Below are positions 1 through 11,568 of a stretch of 64,000 nucleotides of DNA, in pieces (positions within the stretch are counted from its first letter, which is position 1; each line of letters begins with the position of its first letter). The translations under genes were made by a program, and so were the position numbers. Source of the DNA: JAPSGB01 sp963775185 (lineage in GTDB: Bacteria > Myxococcota_A > Polyangia > Polyangiales > Polyangiaceae); assembly GCA_963775185.1 (NCBI GenBank), contig CAVZIE010000018.1, positions 124,001 through 188,000 on the forward strand, in the 5' to 3' direction. The notes under the pieces are model-generated. The model was not told the origin of the DNA. It worked only from the letters and a program-made list of their open reading frames with translations, and made no database searches.

Positions 1-195
1 AACGAGCAATTCATGAAGGCGATGATGACGGTGGTGCAGGTCCCCGGGAAGGTGAACAACTTCACCACCGAGCAGACCGAGCGCTTCGCCAACACCATGC
101 GCCTGGCCACGGCCCAGGAGCTGAAGGACCTGAAGCGCCAGGTGAAGAACCTGGAGTCCGAGGTCGCCCGGCTCCAGAAGAAGCTGGACAAGTAG
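1..195 (+). CDS. C-terminal fragment of a coiled-coil protein, possibly phasin-like
   Basis: The frame is open from the first base of the window, so the gene begins upstream and only about 64 residues are visible. The tail is a charged amphipathic helix with heptad-like spacing (LKRQVKNLESEVARLQKKL), which suggests a coiled coil. Tails of this type occur in polyhydroxyalkanoate granule-associated (phasin) proteins, and the convergent neighbour is an alpha/beta hydrolase, but nothing visible proves that link. The stop is 7 bases before the hydrolase stop, so the two genes converge tightly. Identity is uncertain because the N-terminal domain is missing. Confidence 0.6.
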   Translation, partial: NEQFMKAMMTVVQVPGKVNNFTTEQTERFANTMRLATAQELKDLKRQVKNLESEVARLQKKLDK

Positions 196-202
196 CGTGG
201 GC

Positions 203-1306
203 TCAGGCCGCTGCAGTGCTGTCGGCCTTGTCGACGGCGCTGCAGCGCCGCGACAGCCACGACTCGACCAGCGGCCACGTGAGCAACGGCGCGTCGCGGC
301 CCACGAGCATGTCGATGTGCCCGAACGGCAGCTCACGGTATGTCTTGTCGCTCGAGCGGGACAGTCGATAGGCCGGCTCGACGGACGCCGGCGGCGCGAG
401 ATCGTCGTACTTGCCCGAGACGACCAACAGCGGCATGTCCAGCGCTTCGAACCTTCCGGCGTAGCCGAACAGCCCCTCGTCGCCGCTCTCGCCGAGGCTC
501 CGCACCTGGCTCGCCCACGCGAACATCGCGCGCATCGTGGCGATGCTGCCCCGATCCATCGCGAGCGCCATGTGTTGGCCCAGCACTTCCGCTTCGATCG
601 ACCCGCGATGGAAACCGCGTACCGGCAGCGGGTACAGCGGGCTGTCCACGAGCCCGCGCGCCGCGCGCACCGCCGAGCCGAACGTGCGCAGCGGCACGAC
701 GAGATTCGGCAAGCGGATGCGGCGATCGAGCGCCAGGAACGCGACGCTGGCGCCGGCCAGCCAGCGCGAACCGAGGGAGAAGTGGTACGGCGAGCCGAGC
801 GAGATCACGCCCGCGACCCGCGGTCGGTGATCCGCCGCCACGCAGTAGCTCACCACGCCGCCCAGAGAGTGGCCGACCAGGAACACTGGTCGCGGCCCGG
901 ATAGCCGCCCGATCTCGTCGAGTGCCGCGGGCACGTCCTCGTGGACGAAGTCGAGCACGCTGCGCGGTCGCGGCGCGCCCAGGTGCGCGCTGCGACCGCG
1001 GCCGCGGAGATCGACGTTGTAGACATCGAAGCCCGCGCGCGCGAGGTGTCCCGACATGCTGCGGCTCGGCAGGTGGAAGGCGTAGCGGTTCTGCCCGTAG
1101 CCATGGATCAAGAGCACGCTGGCGCGCGTGGCCTCGGCGGCCGCGTCCGGATCGGCGACCGTGCCCAGCGCGGCCGCCGCGCGGGCTCGCCGCTTGCGGA
1201 CCAGGGCGATCGGGACCTCGCCGCGCGCCAGGATCAGCTCCTTGACGAACCGCCCCCGGTCTTCGACGTCGATGACCTGCTCGACGACCTGGCTGTGGAG
1301 GATCAT
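203..1306 (-). CDS. alpha/beta hydrolase
   Basis: A 367-residue alpha/beta-hydrolase fold protein. Visible motifs are the oxyanion-region HGYG near residues 68-71, the RGRGRS loop after strand 4 near 101, and the nucleophile elbow GHSLGG at 145-150 with Ser147 as probable nucleophile. A late Asp in SGKYDDL and a His in FGHIDM are plausible partners of the triad. There is no signal peptide, so it is probably cytosolic. The start at 1306 is preferred because upstream in-frame residues lack family-like character. Substrate is unknown; lysophospholipase-like or esterase activity is the usual family role. It converges on the coiled-coil fragment and diverges from the barrel protein. Confidence 0.75.
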   Translation of the reverse strand: MILHSQVVEQVIDVEDRGRFVKELILARGEVPIALVRKRRARAAAALGTVADPDAAAEATRASVLLIHGYGQNRYAFHLPSRSMSGHLARAGFDVYNVDLRGRGRSAHLGAPRPRSVLDFVHEDVPAALDEIGRLSGPRPVFLVGHSLGGVVSYCVAADHRPRVAGVISLGSPYHFSLGSRWLAGASVAFLALDRRIRLPNLVVPLRTFGSAVRAARGLVDSPLYPLPVRGFHRGSIEAEVLGQHMALAMDRGSIATMRAMFAWASQVRSLGESGDEGLFGYAGRFEALDMPLLVVSGKYDDLAPPASVEPAYRLSRSSDKTYRELPFGHIDMLVGRDAPLLTWPLVESWLSRRCSAVDKADSTAAA

Positions 1307-1430
1307 CGGCGCCGCCCAGGGTGAAAATTCCCAGAAATTTCCTGTTGGTGCAAGGCCTTTGCGATCCAGTGATGTGCCATGGCACAATCCCGCCGCGACA
1401 CGGTGGCACACAACGGGCGGGAGAGGTCCA

Positions 1431-2366
1431 ATGCGAAGCGGAATCCTTTACTTGGTGGCCTTTGGGATCGCGGGCAGCGCGCTGCTGCACGCCAATAGCG
1501 CGGCGGCGCAGCCGGCGGATGCCCCGGCAGCCGACGCGCCGGCGACGGACGCGCCGGCGACGGACGCGCCGGCGGCGGACGCGCCGGCGGCGGACGCGAC
1601 AGCAGCGGACACGGCAGCGCCGTCGGGTGACGCCGCGGCGAAGTCCAAGGCGTCGAAGCAATCGGAGATGGTCGCGGACGCCGAAGCTGGCGGCTCGCCC
1701 GTCGAGCTGCCGGGCAAGACGTACCGCTTCGTGGGCTTGCGCTATCGCGGATACATCGTGCCGAAGTTCATGGAGAACATGTTCGGCGCCGACGGCGGCC
1801 GCACGGTCTACGTCAACGACATCGGGCCGGAGTTCGCGATCCGGAAAGACGGCTTCGAGTACGTGTTCTCGATCACCTACGCCGACTACTCGATGAAGCC
1901 GACGCCGTTCAAGTCGACGTCGGACGGCGAGGACGCGTGGGAGATCATCGAGAGCAAGCTCAAGATGATCCAGCTCCAGGCCGACTTCCTGTGGAGCCAG
2001 GAGTTCAGTCCGGAGTTCTCGCTCAACTACGGCATGGGCGCGGGCTTCGGCATCGTGTTCGGCGATTTGAAGCGCAATCAGTCGTACGCGCCGAACGGCA
2101 CGGCCAGCGATCCCTACGGATACGTCAAGTGCCCAGCGCCGGGCGCACCGGGCACCGGCAACTACTGCGGCACGGACAACGACCACTACGGCGACTACAC
2201 CGAGCCCAGCTGGGCCAACGGCGGGTCCAAGCCGATTGTCTTTCCGCTGCTCATGCTGGAGACCGGCCTGCGCTTCAAGCCCCACAAGAACTTCGTCGGT
2301 CGCCTCGATCTCGGATTCGGCACCAGCGGATTCCTGGTGGGGCTCGGCGCCGACTACGGTTTGTGA
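1431..2366 (+). CDS. secreted outer-membrane beta-barrel-like protein with Asp-Ala-Pro repeat linker
   Basis: A 311-residue protein with a clear Sec signal peptide (about residues 1-27, hydrophobic core ILYLVAFGIAGSALL, cleavage near AAAQ). A low-complexity linker of repeated DAPA/DAPAT pentapeptides follows (about 28-65). The C-terminal 220 residues alternate hydrophobic and polar positions with many aromatic and glycine residues, as in small outer-membrane barrels. No family was recognised. The ATG at 1431 follows a GGGAGAGG ribosome-binding site. The last codon overlaps the GTG of the kinase gene by four bases, so the two are probably cotranslated and the kinase may respond to an envelope condition; that link is inference. 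Confidence 0.72.
   Translation: MRSGILYLVAFGIAGSALLHANSAAAQPADAPAADAPATDAPATDAPAADAPAADATAADTAAPSGDAAAKSKASKQSEMVADAEAGGSPVELPGKTYRFVGLRYRGYIVPKFMENMFGADGGRTVYVNDIGPEFAIRKDGFEYVFSITYADYSMKPTPFKSTSDGEDAWEIIESKLKMIQLQADFLWSQEFSPEFSLNYGMGAGFGIVFGDLKRNQSYAPNGTASDPYGYVKCPAPGAPGTGNYCGTDNDHYGDYTEPSWANGGSKPIVFPLLMLETGLRFKPHKNFVGRLDLGFGTSGFLVGLGADYGL
1518..1622. repeat. 15-bp in-frame tandem repeat (seven units)
   Basis: Seven consecutive 15-bp units, best seen as GACGCGCCGGCGACG and GACGCGCCGGCGGCG between 1533 and 1592, with degenerate units at both ends. They encode the DAPAT/DAPAA linker of the barrel protein. The central units are identical or differ at one base, which points to recent expansion by slippage. 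Confidence 0.85.
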
Positions 2367-5006
2367 CCCCGATACAGCTTCCGGATCGCTATGAACCTGA
2401 AGCCGCCCTGGGAAAGGGCGGCGGCGGAGAGGTCTGGGCGGTGCGGGATCGCTACACCGGCGCGCGCCTGGCGTTCAAGGTGCTGGCGGAAGGCGCGAGC
2501 GAGCGCGAACGCGCGGCGCTGGTACGCGAGGCCGTCGCGCTCAGCGGCCTCGAGGGGCTCGGCGTGCCGCGCGTCGTGCGCTTCGGCCGACTGCCGGAGA
2601 GCGGACGCGCGTTCATGCTGCGCGAGCTGGTCGAGGGCGACAGTCTGCAGGATCTGATCGAGCGCGGTTCGAACCCGACGCGGATGTGCGACGCGCTGGC
2701 GCGCGCGGCCGAACAGCTGACGGTGCTGCACCGTGCAGGGTTGCTCCACGGCGACGTCAAGCCCGCCAACGTCATCGTCGAGGCCAGCGGCCGCGCGACG
2801 CTCGTCGATCTCGGGCTCGCGGCGCCCTGGCGCGAGTCGGGAACGCCGGCGGAGGGCCTCACGCCGAAGTACGCCGCGCCGGAGCTGCTCGAGGGCAAGC
2901 CGCTCACGGTGCGCGCGGAGGTGTACGCCCTCGGCGTCGCGCTGTCGGACATCGTCGAGCGCGGCGGGGTACGGCTCTCGCGTCCGGTGCTGCGCGAGCT
3001 CGAGGCCGTCGCGGCGCGGGCCACCGAGGAGGATCCCGCGGCGCGCTTCCCGTCCGCCGACGAGTTCGCGAGCGCGCTCCGGCGCGCCGCGCGCCTCGGA
3101 AGCAGCGACGAGACGCTGGAGGACGCCGCGCTCTGGCCGATCGTCGACATCGACGTGACGGCCGGCGTGCTGCTCGACCAGGTGAAATCGCTCGGCGCCG
3201 GCGAGACGCTGTCGATCGAAGGGCCGCCGGGCTCCGGGCGCAGCGCGCTGTTGCGGCGCATCGCGTGGTCCCTGGGCGTCGAGGGCGCACCGCTGTGCTG
3301 GATCGACGAGACGCTGAGCGACTCGCCGGCGGCGGTCGAAGCCGAGCTCGTCGCCCAGCCGTCGCTTGCCGGGGTCACGCTGCTGGTCGACGACGCCGAC
3401 GCCCTCGACGACGCGAGCCGGGCGCGCGTGCTCGGCGCGCGCGAGCACGGCGTGCGGCTCGTGCTCGTGGGCGGGGCTCCGGGCGCGCGCGTGTTCACCG
3501 TGCCGCCGCTCGAGCCGCGCGCCGCCGTCGATCTCGTGCGCAACGCGATTCCCTCGCTCACCGGGCACCTGCAAGCGCGCATCGTCGAGGTATCGGGCGC
3601 GCGTCCCGGCGAGCTCCGCCGGCTGGTTCGTCTGATCGCGTCCGAGGCCGTGGCGTCGGAGAGCGACATCGAGCGCCTGCTCGGCAGCGCGCCGACCGAG
3701 CCCACGGGCAGCCCGCTCGAGCGCGCCGTCCAGCATCTCGATCGCGGTCGCTTCAACGACGCGCGCGCCGCCCTCGCCGATGCCGGCGACGCGGATCCGG
3801 TCGAGCGCGCCGTCGCCGAAGCGCGCCTCGAGCTCGGCCTCGGGGAAGCCAAGCGGGCGCTGGATTGTCTGCGCGGCGCGGAACCGCTGGTAAAGCAGCG
3901 CGGTGATGCGCCGGAGTGCCAGGCGTGGGCGCTCTACATGGCGCGCGCCTACGTCGGCACCGGCGAGTACGCGTCCGCCCTCGCGCTGCTGGCTCCGATC
4001 GAGGACGCACCCGGTAGCCTCGGCGCCGAGGCGCTCGCCTTCAAGGGCCTCGCCGAGTCGTTCACCGGTCGGGACGACACGGCGCGCGCGACGCTCGAGC
4101 GCGCCGTCGAGCGCGCGCGCGACGCCGGCTCGCCGCGCGTGGAGGCGGTCGCCCTGGCGTCCGCCGGGCTCGCGGCGCAGCGCGACGACCGCATGGACGA
4201 GGCGCGCGACGCCTACAGTCGCGGCATCCACGCCGCCGAGCGCGCCGCCGACGCCGGCATGCTCGCGACGCTCCAGCTGAACCTCGCCGGCTTGCTCAAG
4301 GTGAGCGGCGACATCGCCGGAGCCATCGAGAACTTCGAGTCCGCCGTGGACATGGGGCGCCGCTCGGGGCGGCGCTCCACCGTCCTGTCGGCGCTGCTCA
4401 ACCTGGCGAACACCGACCTCTATCTCGGCAGACTGGCGCGCGCGCGCGCCAGCATCGAGACGCTGGTCCGCCAGCGCGCGCAGCTGGCGCCGGTCGCGCG
4501 CGCGCAGCTCAGCGGACTCGAGGCGGAGCTGGCGGCGCGCAGCGGCGATCGCGAACAGGCCGCGCGCCTGTACGACGCGTGCGCCGTTGCCTGGGACGCG
4601 CTCGGTCGCGGCGTCGACTCCGCCGAGGCGCGCCTTGAAGGCGTCATGGTCGCGGCGCGCGCCGAGCGCCCGAACGCGGGCGAGCTGAGAGCGGCGCTGG
4701 ATCGCGCGCGCGACGCCCTCGGCAGCGCCGCCGCCCATCGCCCGCTGCTCTTGCTCGCGAGCGCCCGCGTCGCGGCGCTGGCCGGCGACGAGGCCGACGC
4801 GCGGCAGTTGCTCGAGCGATCGCTCTCGGCCGCGCGCGAAGGCGGTCAGAAGGAGTGGATCTGGCGCGCCCTGGAGGCGCGCGCGGACCTCGAGGAGGCC
4901 GGCGGCCAGCCGCTGCTCGCACGTCGCGATCGCGAGGACGCGCTGGCCGTGCTCGAGGAGATCGGCGCGCGCCTGCCGCGCGACCTGCGCGAGGTGTACT
5001 GGAACG

Positions 5007-6770
<1,764 letters not shown>

Positions 6771-6787
6771 CCGGCTTCCCGGAGATG

Positions 6788-6803
6788 CCGGTCCGGCGCG
6801 GAA
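6788..6803. repeat. dispersed intergenic repeat, copy 1
   Basis: CCGGTCCGGCGCGGAA, perfect to the consensus, between the sigma-54 gene and the peroxidase gene. The core GCCGGTCCGGC is an interrupted palindrome. Confidence 0.75.
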
Positions 6804-6858
6804 CCCCTGGGCGCGCCCCCGGGTTGCGGATCGGCGTGCCTTGTACCAGCCTCCCCTC

Positions 6859-7440
6859 ATGCTCCAGCGATTCCTGGTCCTGTGCGGCTGCGCGGCGCTG
6901 CTCGGCGCGTGCAGCAAGGACAAGCCGTCGTCCGCCGCTCCGACGGCGCCCGCCTCGGCCGTCGTCGCGGTCAAGAGCCACGATCCCGACAAGCTGCTCG
7001 AGCCCGGCGCGCCGGCGCCGGACTTCGAGGCGATCGCCCAGACCGGCCAGGCCGTGAGCTTGAAGAGCCTGCGCGGCAAGCCGGTGGTCGTCTACTTCTA
7101 CCCGAAGGACGACACCCCCGGCTGCACCACGGAGGCCAAGAGCTTTCGTGACAACTGGGTCGACGTGAAGAAGGCGAACGCGGTCGTGCTCGGCGTCTCG
7201 TCGCAGGACAACGTCTCGCATCGCGCGTTCACCAGCAAGTTCGAGCTGCCGTTCCTGCTCCTGCCCGACACCGATCACAAGATCGCCGCGGCGTTCGGCG
7301 TGCCGGTTCACCTCGGCTTCGCCAAGCGCGTCACGTTCCTGATCGACAAGGACGGCAAGATCGCCAAGGTGTGGCCCGACGTCGATCCAGACCAGCACGC
7401 CGAGGCCGTGATCGCGGCGATCAAGGCGCTGTCGGGCTGA
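6859..7440 (+). CDS. peroxiredoxin (Bcp/AhpC-TSA family) lipoprotein
   Basis: A 193-residue thioredoxin-fold peroxidase. The N-terminus is a lipoprotein signal with lipobox LLGAC (Cys18), so it should be membrane-anchored outside the cytoplasm. The peroxidatic motif DDTPGCTTEA places the peroxidatic Cys at 89. The resolving Cys five residues later, as in E. coli Bcp, is absent (CTTEAKSF), so it looks like a 1-Cys type needing an external thiol partner. The C-terminus has the family FLIDKDGKIAKVW. It would reduce hydrogen peroxide or organic hydroperoxides in the periplasm. The ATG at 6859 is chosen over an upstream TTG because the signal peptide begins there. Confidence 0.88.
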   Translation: MLQRFLVLCGCAALLGACSKDKPSSAAPTAPASAVVAVKSHDPDKLLEPGAPAPDFEAIAQTGQAVSLKSLRGKPVVVYFYPKDDTPGCTTEAKSFRDNWVDVKKANAVVLGVSSQDNVSHRAFTSKFELPFLLLPDTDHKIAAAFGVPVHLGFAKRVTFLIDKDGKIAKVWPDVDPDQHAEAVIAAIKALSG

Positions 7441-7572
7441 GCCGGGCCGCGACGCTCAGCCGCCCGGGCACGTGACGACGAAGCCGCCGCCCCTCACGCC
7501 GCGAGCGTCGCGAGCCCCATCAGCGCGGCCAGCGCGCCGGACCAACCCCAATCCCCACGCCGCGCCACCGGC

Positions 7573-9522
7573 TCAGCCGATCTTCAGCTGGCGCAGCTTC
7601 TTGTGCAGGCCTTCGCGCGTGATGCCCAGCGTCTTGGCGGCGCTGGTCTTGTTGTTGCCGTGCTCGCGCAGCGCCTCGATCAACAAGAACTTCTCGACCT
7701 GCTCCACCATCTCCTTGAGCGTGCCCTTGGTCACGCCGGCCTGATTCACCACGCCCTCCATCTTGCGCAGGCGCGGGGAGAGGATGTCGCTCGCGACGAA
7801 GCTGTCCGGATCCGCCTGGATCACCATGCGTTGGACCTCGTTCTCGAGCTCGCGCACGTTGCCCGGCCAGTCGTATGCGATCAAGAGCTCCATCGCGTCC
7901 TGCGCGAAGCCGGCGACAGGCTTGCCGAACTCCTTGGTGTAGCGTTGCAGGAAATGGCCGGCGAGCAGCGGCACGTCGTCGCGGCGCTCGCGCAAGGGCG
8001 GCACGCGGATCGGGAAGACCTTGAGGCGATAGTACAGATCCTCGCGGAAGCGGCCGGCCTTCACCTCTGCTTCCAGGCTGCGGTTGCACGCGGCGACGAT
8101 GCGCACGTTCACGTGCTTCACGTGAGTCGCGCCCACGGGACGGATCTCGCCTTCCTGCAGCACGCGCAGCAGCTTGGACTGGAGCGCGAGCGGCATCTCC
8201 GTGACCTCGTCGAGGAACAGCGTGCCGCCGTCGGCGATCTCGAACAGGCCCTTCTTCTCTTCCGTGGCGCCGGTGAATGCGCCGCGCTTGTGACCGAACA
8301 GCTCGCTCTCGAGCAGGTTCTCGGGCATCGCCGCGCAGTTTTGCGCGACGAACAGCTTGTCGTGGCGTCGCGAACGATAGTGCACCGCGGAGGCGATCAG
8401 CTCCTTGCCGGTGCCCGTCTCGCCCTCGATGAACACGGTGACGCGCGTGTTCACGACCTTGTCGAGCTGCTCCATGAGCTGCTTCATGGCGCGGCTCTGA
8501 CCGATTATCTCGATCTCCCCGGTGCGGGCGCGCTCGCGGCCCTTGAGATAGCTGTTCTCCTTGGACAGCTGCTCCTCCGCCGACACCAGCCGGCGGATCA
8601 GACGGGCGTTGGCCACAGCCAGCGAGGCGTTTGCTGCCAAGACGCCCAGCACGTCCACGTCGCCGCCGTCGAACATCTTGGGCGCGTCGCGGTTGTCCAC
8701 CTGGAGCACGCCCAGGATCTCGTCGCCCTTCCACAGCGGTACGCCGATCGTGCTGCGGATGCTGGCGCCGAGCAGCGACTCGGACGAGAAGGACTCGCTG
8801 GGGGCGTCCGCTGCCAGCACTGCGGCGCGTTCGCGCACGACCTTGCGGAACACGCTGCGCGTGATCGGAACCGCGCCGTCCGGCGCGCGCCCGGTGCCGT
8901 CTGCGGCGCGGACCCGCGTCAACACCGGCACGAAGCCGGACTCGCTGCCGTCGGACTCGCCGTTCGGGTCGTCCCGCAACACGACGGTGACGTGCGTGGC
9001 GCGCGGGACGAGCGCGAGCGCCGCGTCGGACACGGCGGCCAGCACGCCTTCCAGATCCGCCGCGGCGCCCACCTGTTTCTGCACGCGGTAGAGCTGTTTC
9101 AGGACGTCGCTGCGCTGTTCGACGGAGGCGCTGTGACCTGCGAGCTCGGCGATCGGCCGCACCTCGATTACGTGGCCGATGGCGCTCTCCTCGCCGATCG
9201 TCACGGAGAGGCGCGTGCTCTCGTCGCCCTCGCCGCCGAGCTCGACGACGTCGCCCGACTCGAGCACGGCGCGCGGCGCTTGCTCGCCGAGCCGCACGCG
9301 CGCGCCGCCTCGCACGATCGACGTGCCGTTCGTACTCTTCAGATCCTCGAGTACGACGCTGTCGGCGCCCACGACGACACGCGCGTGTTCGCCGGATACG
9401 TGGGGCTCGGCCAGACACAGGTCGCTGTCCGGCGAACGACCGATGCGGACGACGTCCGCTTCCGGCTCGAGCGTGCGGCCCTTGGCGGCGCCGTTCAGCA
9501 CTTCGATTCGGAGCGTGGACAT
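7573..9522 (-). CDS. FHA-GAF-sigma54 AAA+ transcriptional activator
   Basis: A 649-residue regulator. Residues about 10-95 form an FHA domain with canonical GRSP, SGEHA and STNGT motifs, which bind phosphothreonine. A GAF domain covers about 150-310. The sigma-54 AAA+ module has Walker A GETGTGKE at 367-374, GAFTGA at 414-419 and Walker B GGTLFLDE at 432-439. A Fis-like helix-turn-helix ends the protein (NNKTSAAKTLGITREGLHKKL). FHA-containing activators are typical of myxobacteria and are usually controlled by Ser/Thr kinases. The kinase-sigma54 locus lies about 0.8 kb away in convergent orientation, so it is a plausible upstream partner; that pairing is inference. No strong ribosome-binding site precedes the ATG. 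Confidence 0.92.
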   Translation of the reverse strand: MSTLRIEVLNGAAKGRTLEPEADVVRIGRSPDSDLCLAEPHVSGEHARVVVGADSVVLEDLKSTNGTSIVRGGARVRLGEQAPRAVLESGDVVELGGEGDESTRLSVTIGEESAIGHVIEVRPIAELAGHSASVEQRSDVLKQLYRVQKQVGAAADLEGVLAAVSDAALALVPRATHVTVVLRDDPNGESDGSESGFVPVLTRVRAADGTGRAPDGAVPITRSVFRKVVRERAAVLAADAPSESFSSESLLGASIRSTIGVPLWKGDEILGVLQVDNRDAPKMFDGGDVDVLGVLAANASLAVANARLIRRLVSAEEQLSKENSYLKGRERARTGEIEIIGQSRAMKQLMEQLDKVVNTRVTVFIEGETGTGKELIASAVHYRSRRHDKLFVAQNCAAMPENLLESELFGHKRGAFTGATEEKKGLFEIADGGTLFLDEVTEMPLALQSKLLRVLQEGEIRPVGATHVKHVNVRIVAACNRSLEAEVKAGRFREDLYYRLKVFPIRVPPLRERRDDVPLLAGHFLQRYTKEFGKPVAGFAQDAMELLIAYDWPGNVRELENEVQRMVIQADPDSFVASDILSPRLRKMEGVVNQAGVTKGTLKEMVEQVEKFLLIEALREHGNNKTSAAKTLGITREGLHKKLRQLKIG

Positions 9523-9544
9523 GCTGCGTAGGGCGGGGCCCGGC

Positions 9545-9567
9545 CCGCGGGAATTCGCTCCCCGCGG
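9545..9567 (-). terminator. stem-loop after the HEAT lipoprotein gene
   Basis: CCGCGGG and CCCGCGG form a perfect 7-bp stem with a 9-nt loop, 22 bases past the stop of the minus-strand lipoprotein gene. There is no U-tract, so intrinsic termination is only possible. Confidence 0.35.
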
Positions 9568-9589
9568 CGGGGGCCGCGGCGCGCCGGGG

Positions 9590-11347
9590 CTACTCGGCGC
9601 GCGTGCGGATGCGGTACATCACCTGCTTGAGCGGTGCGTCGCCGGCGATTTTGTTGTTGTCCGCTGACTTGGCGTTCTTCGTGATGATCTTGTCGAGCTT
9701 GTCGGCGACCGCCTTCGAGCCCTTGGGCAAGAGGTGGTCGATGGTCTGCGACGCAACGAAGCGGACCGCGGCGTTGTCGATGGCGTCCAGCCGCTCGACG
9801 ATGCCGTCCACGGACTGCTCGTTGCCCAGGATGCCGATCATGTAGCCGGCCTTGATGCCGGAGAACTGCGTCTTCTGGTCCTGGTTCTCGCTCTTCTCGA
9901 TGGCGTCGAGGTAGCAGGACACGCGGTCGCCGCAGGCCTTGAGCATCTTGTCGGTGAGCGCGTACGCATCCTTTTCGATCTGCGTGCCGTACGCGTCGAC
10001 GGCCTTCTTCACCGCGTCGAGCTGGTCGGGTTTCGCGAGCTTCAGCGCCGAGATCACGATCGCGTCCTGCAGCGCCTTGAGATCCTCGCCGCTGCCCTTG
10101 GTCTTGGCGGCGCGCTCGAGCAGCCAGTCCACCATGGTCGGGTCGTAGAACGACAGCGAAGCTTCCGTGAGCATCTGCAGCGCGTTGACGCCGGGCGGGA
10201 TGTTGGTGTCGATCGAGATCGACTCGAACGCGTCCTTGAAGGCCTGCTTGCTCTCCGCCGTCGCCGGCAGGTGCGCGAGCTCGCGCGCGATGATCGCCTT
10301 GTTCGCCGCGATCTTGGTGGTCTTCATCACCTCCACCATCGGACCCACGGCATCCGGCAGGCCGATCGTGCCGAGCACCAGCGCCGCGGTCTGGACGTAC
10401 GGCTCGTCCTTCGAGTCTTCCTTGGCCTTCGTGACTTCCTTGATGCGCCGCAAGCTGTACGCCTTGAGCTTGTCGTCCTCGCCCTTCAAGAGCTTGATCG
10501 CAGCCTGCTCGGCGGGCTTGCCGATCTTGGTCAGCGCCAGCGCAGCGGTCGTCTGCACGTTGGCCTTCTCCGGATCGAGCATGATCTTGAGCAGCGGCTC
10601 CACTGCTTCCGACGACTGCAGGTCGCCGAGCACGAGCGCGGCGGTGGTCTGCCAGAACTGCTGGTCGCGGAAGGCGTCGATCTTGTCGACTTCCTTGTTG
10701 GTCTTCGGCATCTCCATCGGCGCCGCGAGCAGAGCGATGAGCGGTCCGGCCCAGCTCTTCTGCGGAGCGGCGACCATGGCCTCGTTCATGTCGCGGTAGG
10801 CGACGCCGCCGAGCATGGAGTGTGTCTGGAACTTGAGGAACGCCTGCAGCAAGGAGTCGGAGAGCGACGGCAGCTTGAGGTCGGCCTGCGCGGCCGCCGC
10901 CCACTTGATGTCCTGGTCGTCCTTGCTGGTCGGCGGACGCTTCGCGTACTCGTCGAACGCCTTCTTAAGCGCCGGCTCGGTTCGCTTGTCCCTGAACGCC
11001 GCGAGTAGCTTCATCAGCGACACACGCGTCTTCGTGTCGAGGTCGGTGTAGTGGTCGACGTAGGTCTTGGTCAGCGGCTCGACGATCTTGTCGAGGAGCG
11101 CTCTGACCTCCGGCTTGGTGTTGTCGCCGTTGGCCTTTGTCGAAGCGTCCTCGAAGAACTGCTCCAGGCGCTTGATCGCCCGTGGGCGCCACGACGAGTC
11201 CTGGAGCTTGTCGACCCAGTACTCGGGCTGGCTCTCGTCCTTGCAGCCCACCATGGTGGTGGCCAGCGTGGCCGTGGCCACGGTGGCAGCAGTTCCGAGC
11301 ATCAAGGACCGGATGAGCGATGCGATCGTGCGCGAGGAGCGAAGCAT
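9590..11347 (-). CDS. HEAT-repeat lipoprotein
   Basis: A 585-residue protein. The signal sequence ends at a lipobox-like MVGC with Cys35, after which come helical pairs typical of HEAT/Armadillo repeats, with recurrent signatures such as AALALTKIGKPAEQAAIKLL and ALVLGDLQ. Such solenoids act as protein-binding scaffolds; no catalytic motif is visible. The start at 11347 is supported by a strong ribosome-binding site (GGGAGGA, 8 bases upstream); a longer N-terminal extension to 11425 has no lipoprotein character. The partner and role are unknown. It is the only gene between the FHA activator and the FAD oxidoreductase, all on the minus strand. Confidence 0.82.
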   Translation of the reverse strand: MLRSSRTIASLIRSLMLGTAATVATATLATTMVGCKDESQPEYWVDKLQDSSWRPRAIKRLEQFFEDASTKANGDNTKPEVRALLDKIVEPLTKTYVDHYTDLDTKTRVSLMKLLAAFRDKRTEPALKKAFDEYAKRPPTSKDDQDIKWAAAAQADLKLPSLSDSLLQAFLKFQTHSMLGGVAYRDMNEAMVAAPQKSWAGPLIALLAAPMEMPKTNKEVDKIDAFRDQQFWQTTAALVLGDLQSSEAVEPLLKIMLDPEKANVQTTAALALTKIGKPAEQAAIKLLKGEDDKLKAYSLRRIKEVTKAKEDSKDEPYVQTAALVLGTIGLPDAVGPMVEVMKTTKIAANKAIIARELAHLPATAESKQAFKDAFESISIDTNIPPGVNALQMLTEASLSFYDPTMVDWLLERAAKTKGSGEDLKALQDAIVISALKLAKPDQLDAVKKAVDAYGTQIEKDAYALTDKMLKACGDRVSCYLDAIEKSENQDQKTQFSGIKAGYMIGILGNEQSVDGIVERLDAIDNAAVRFVASQTIDHLLPKGSKAVADKLDKIITKNAKSADNNKIAGDAPLKQVMYRIRTRAE

Positions 11348-11539
11348 TGCGGATTTCCTCCCGAAACGGCTGGGGGTGCCTGGCTGACCGACCGGCGAGA
11401 GCCCTGGGCGGCGGGAAACGCCCACAAATCCCTCGGGTTCCCGGCGTTGGCGGACCGTAAGCTGGCCGGGAGCGGGATGTCAACGCGGGTTCGCAGTGGT
11501 TGGCCTGGAGCGGCGCATCGGCGCACCGCGTCAGGGCGG

Positions 11540-11555
11540 TTCCGCGCCGGACCGG
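11540..11555. repeat. dispersed intergenic repeat, copy 2
   Basis: TTCCGCGCCGGACCGG, a perfect copy in the opposite orientation to copy 1, 14 bases past the 3' end of the FAD oxidoreductase gene. Confidence 0.75.
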
Positions 11556-11568
11556 CATCCAACCCACA

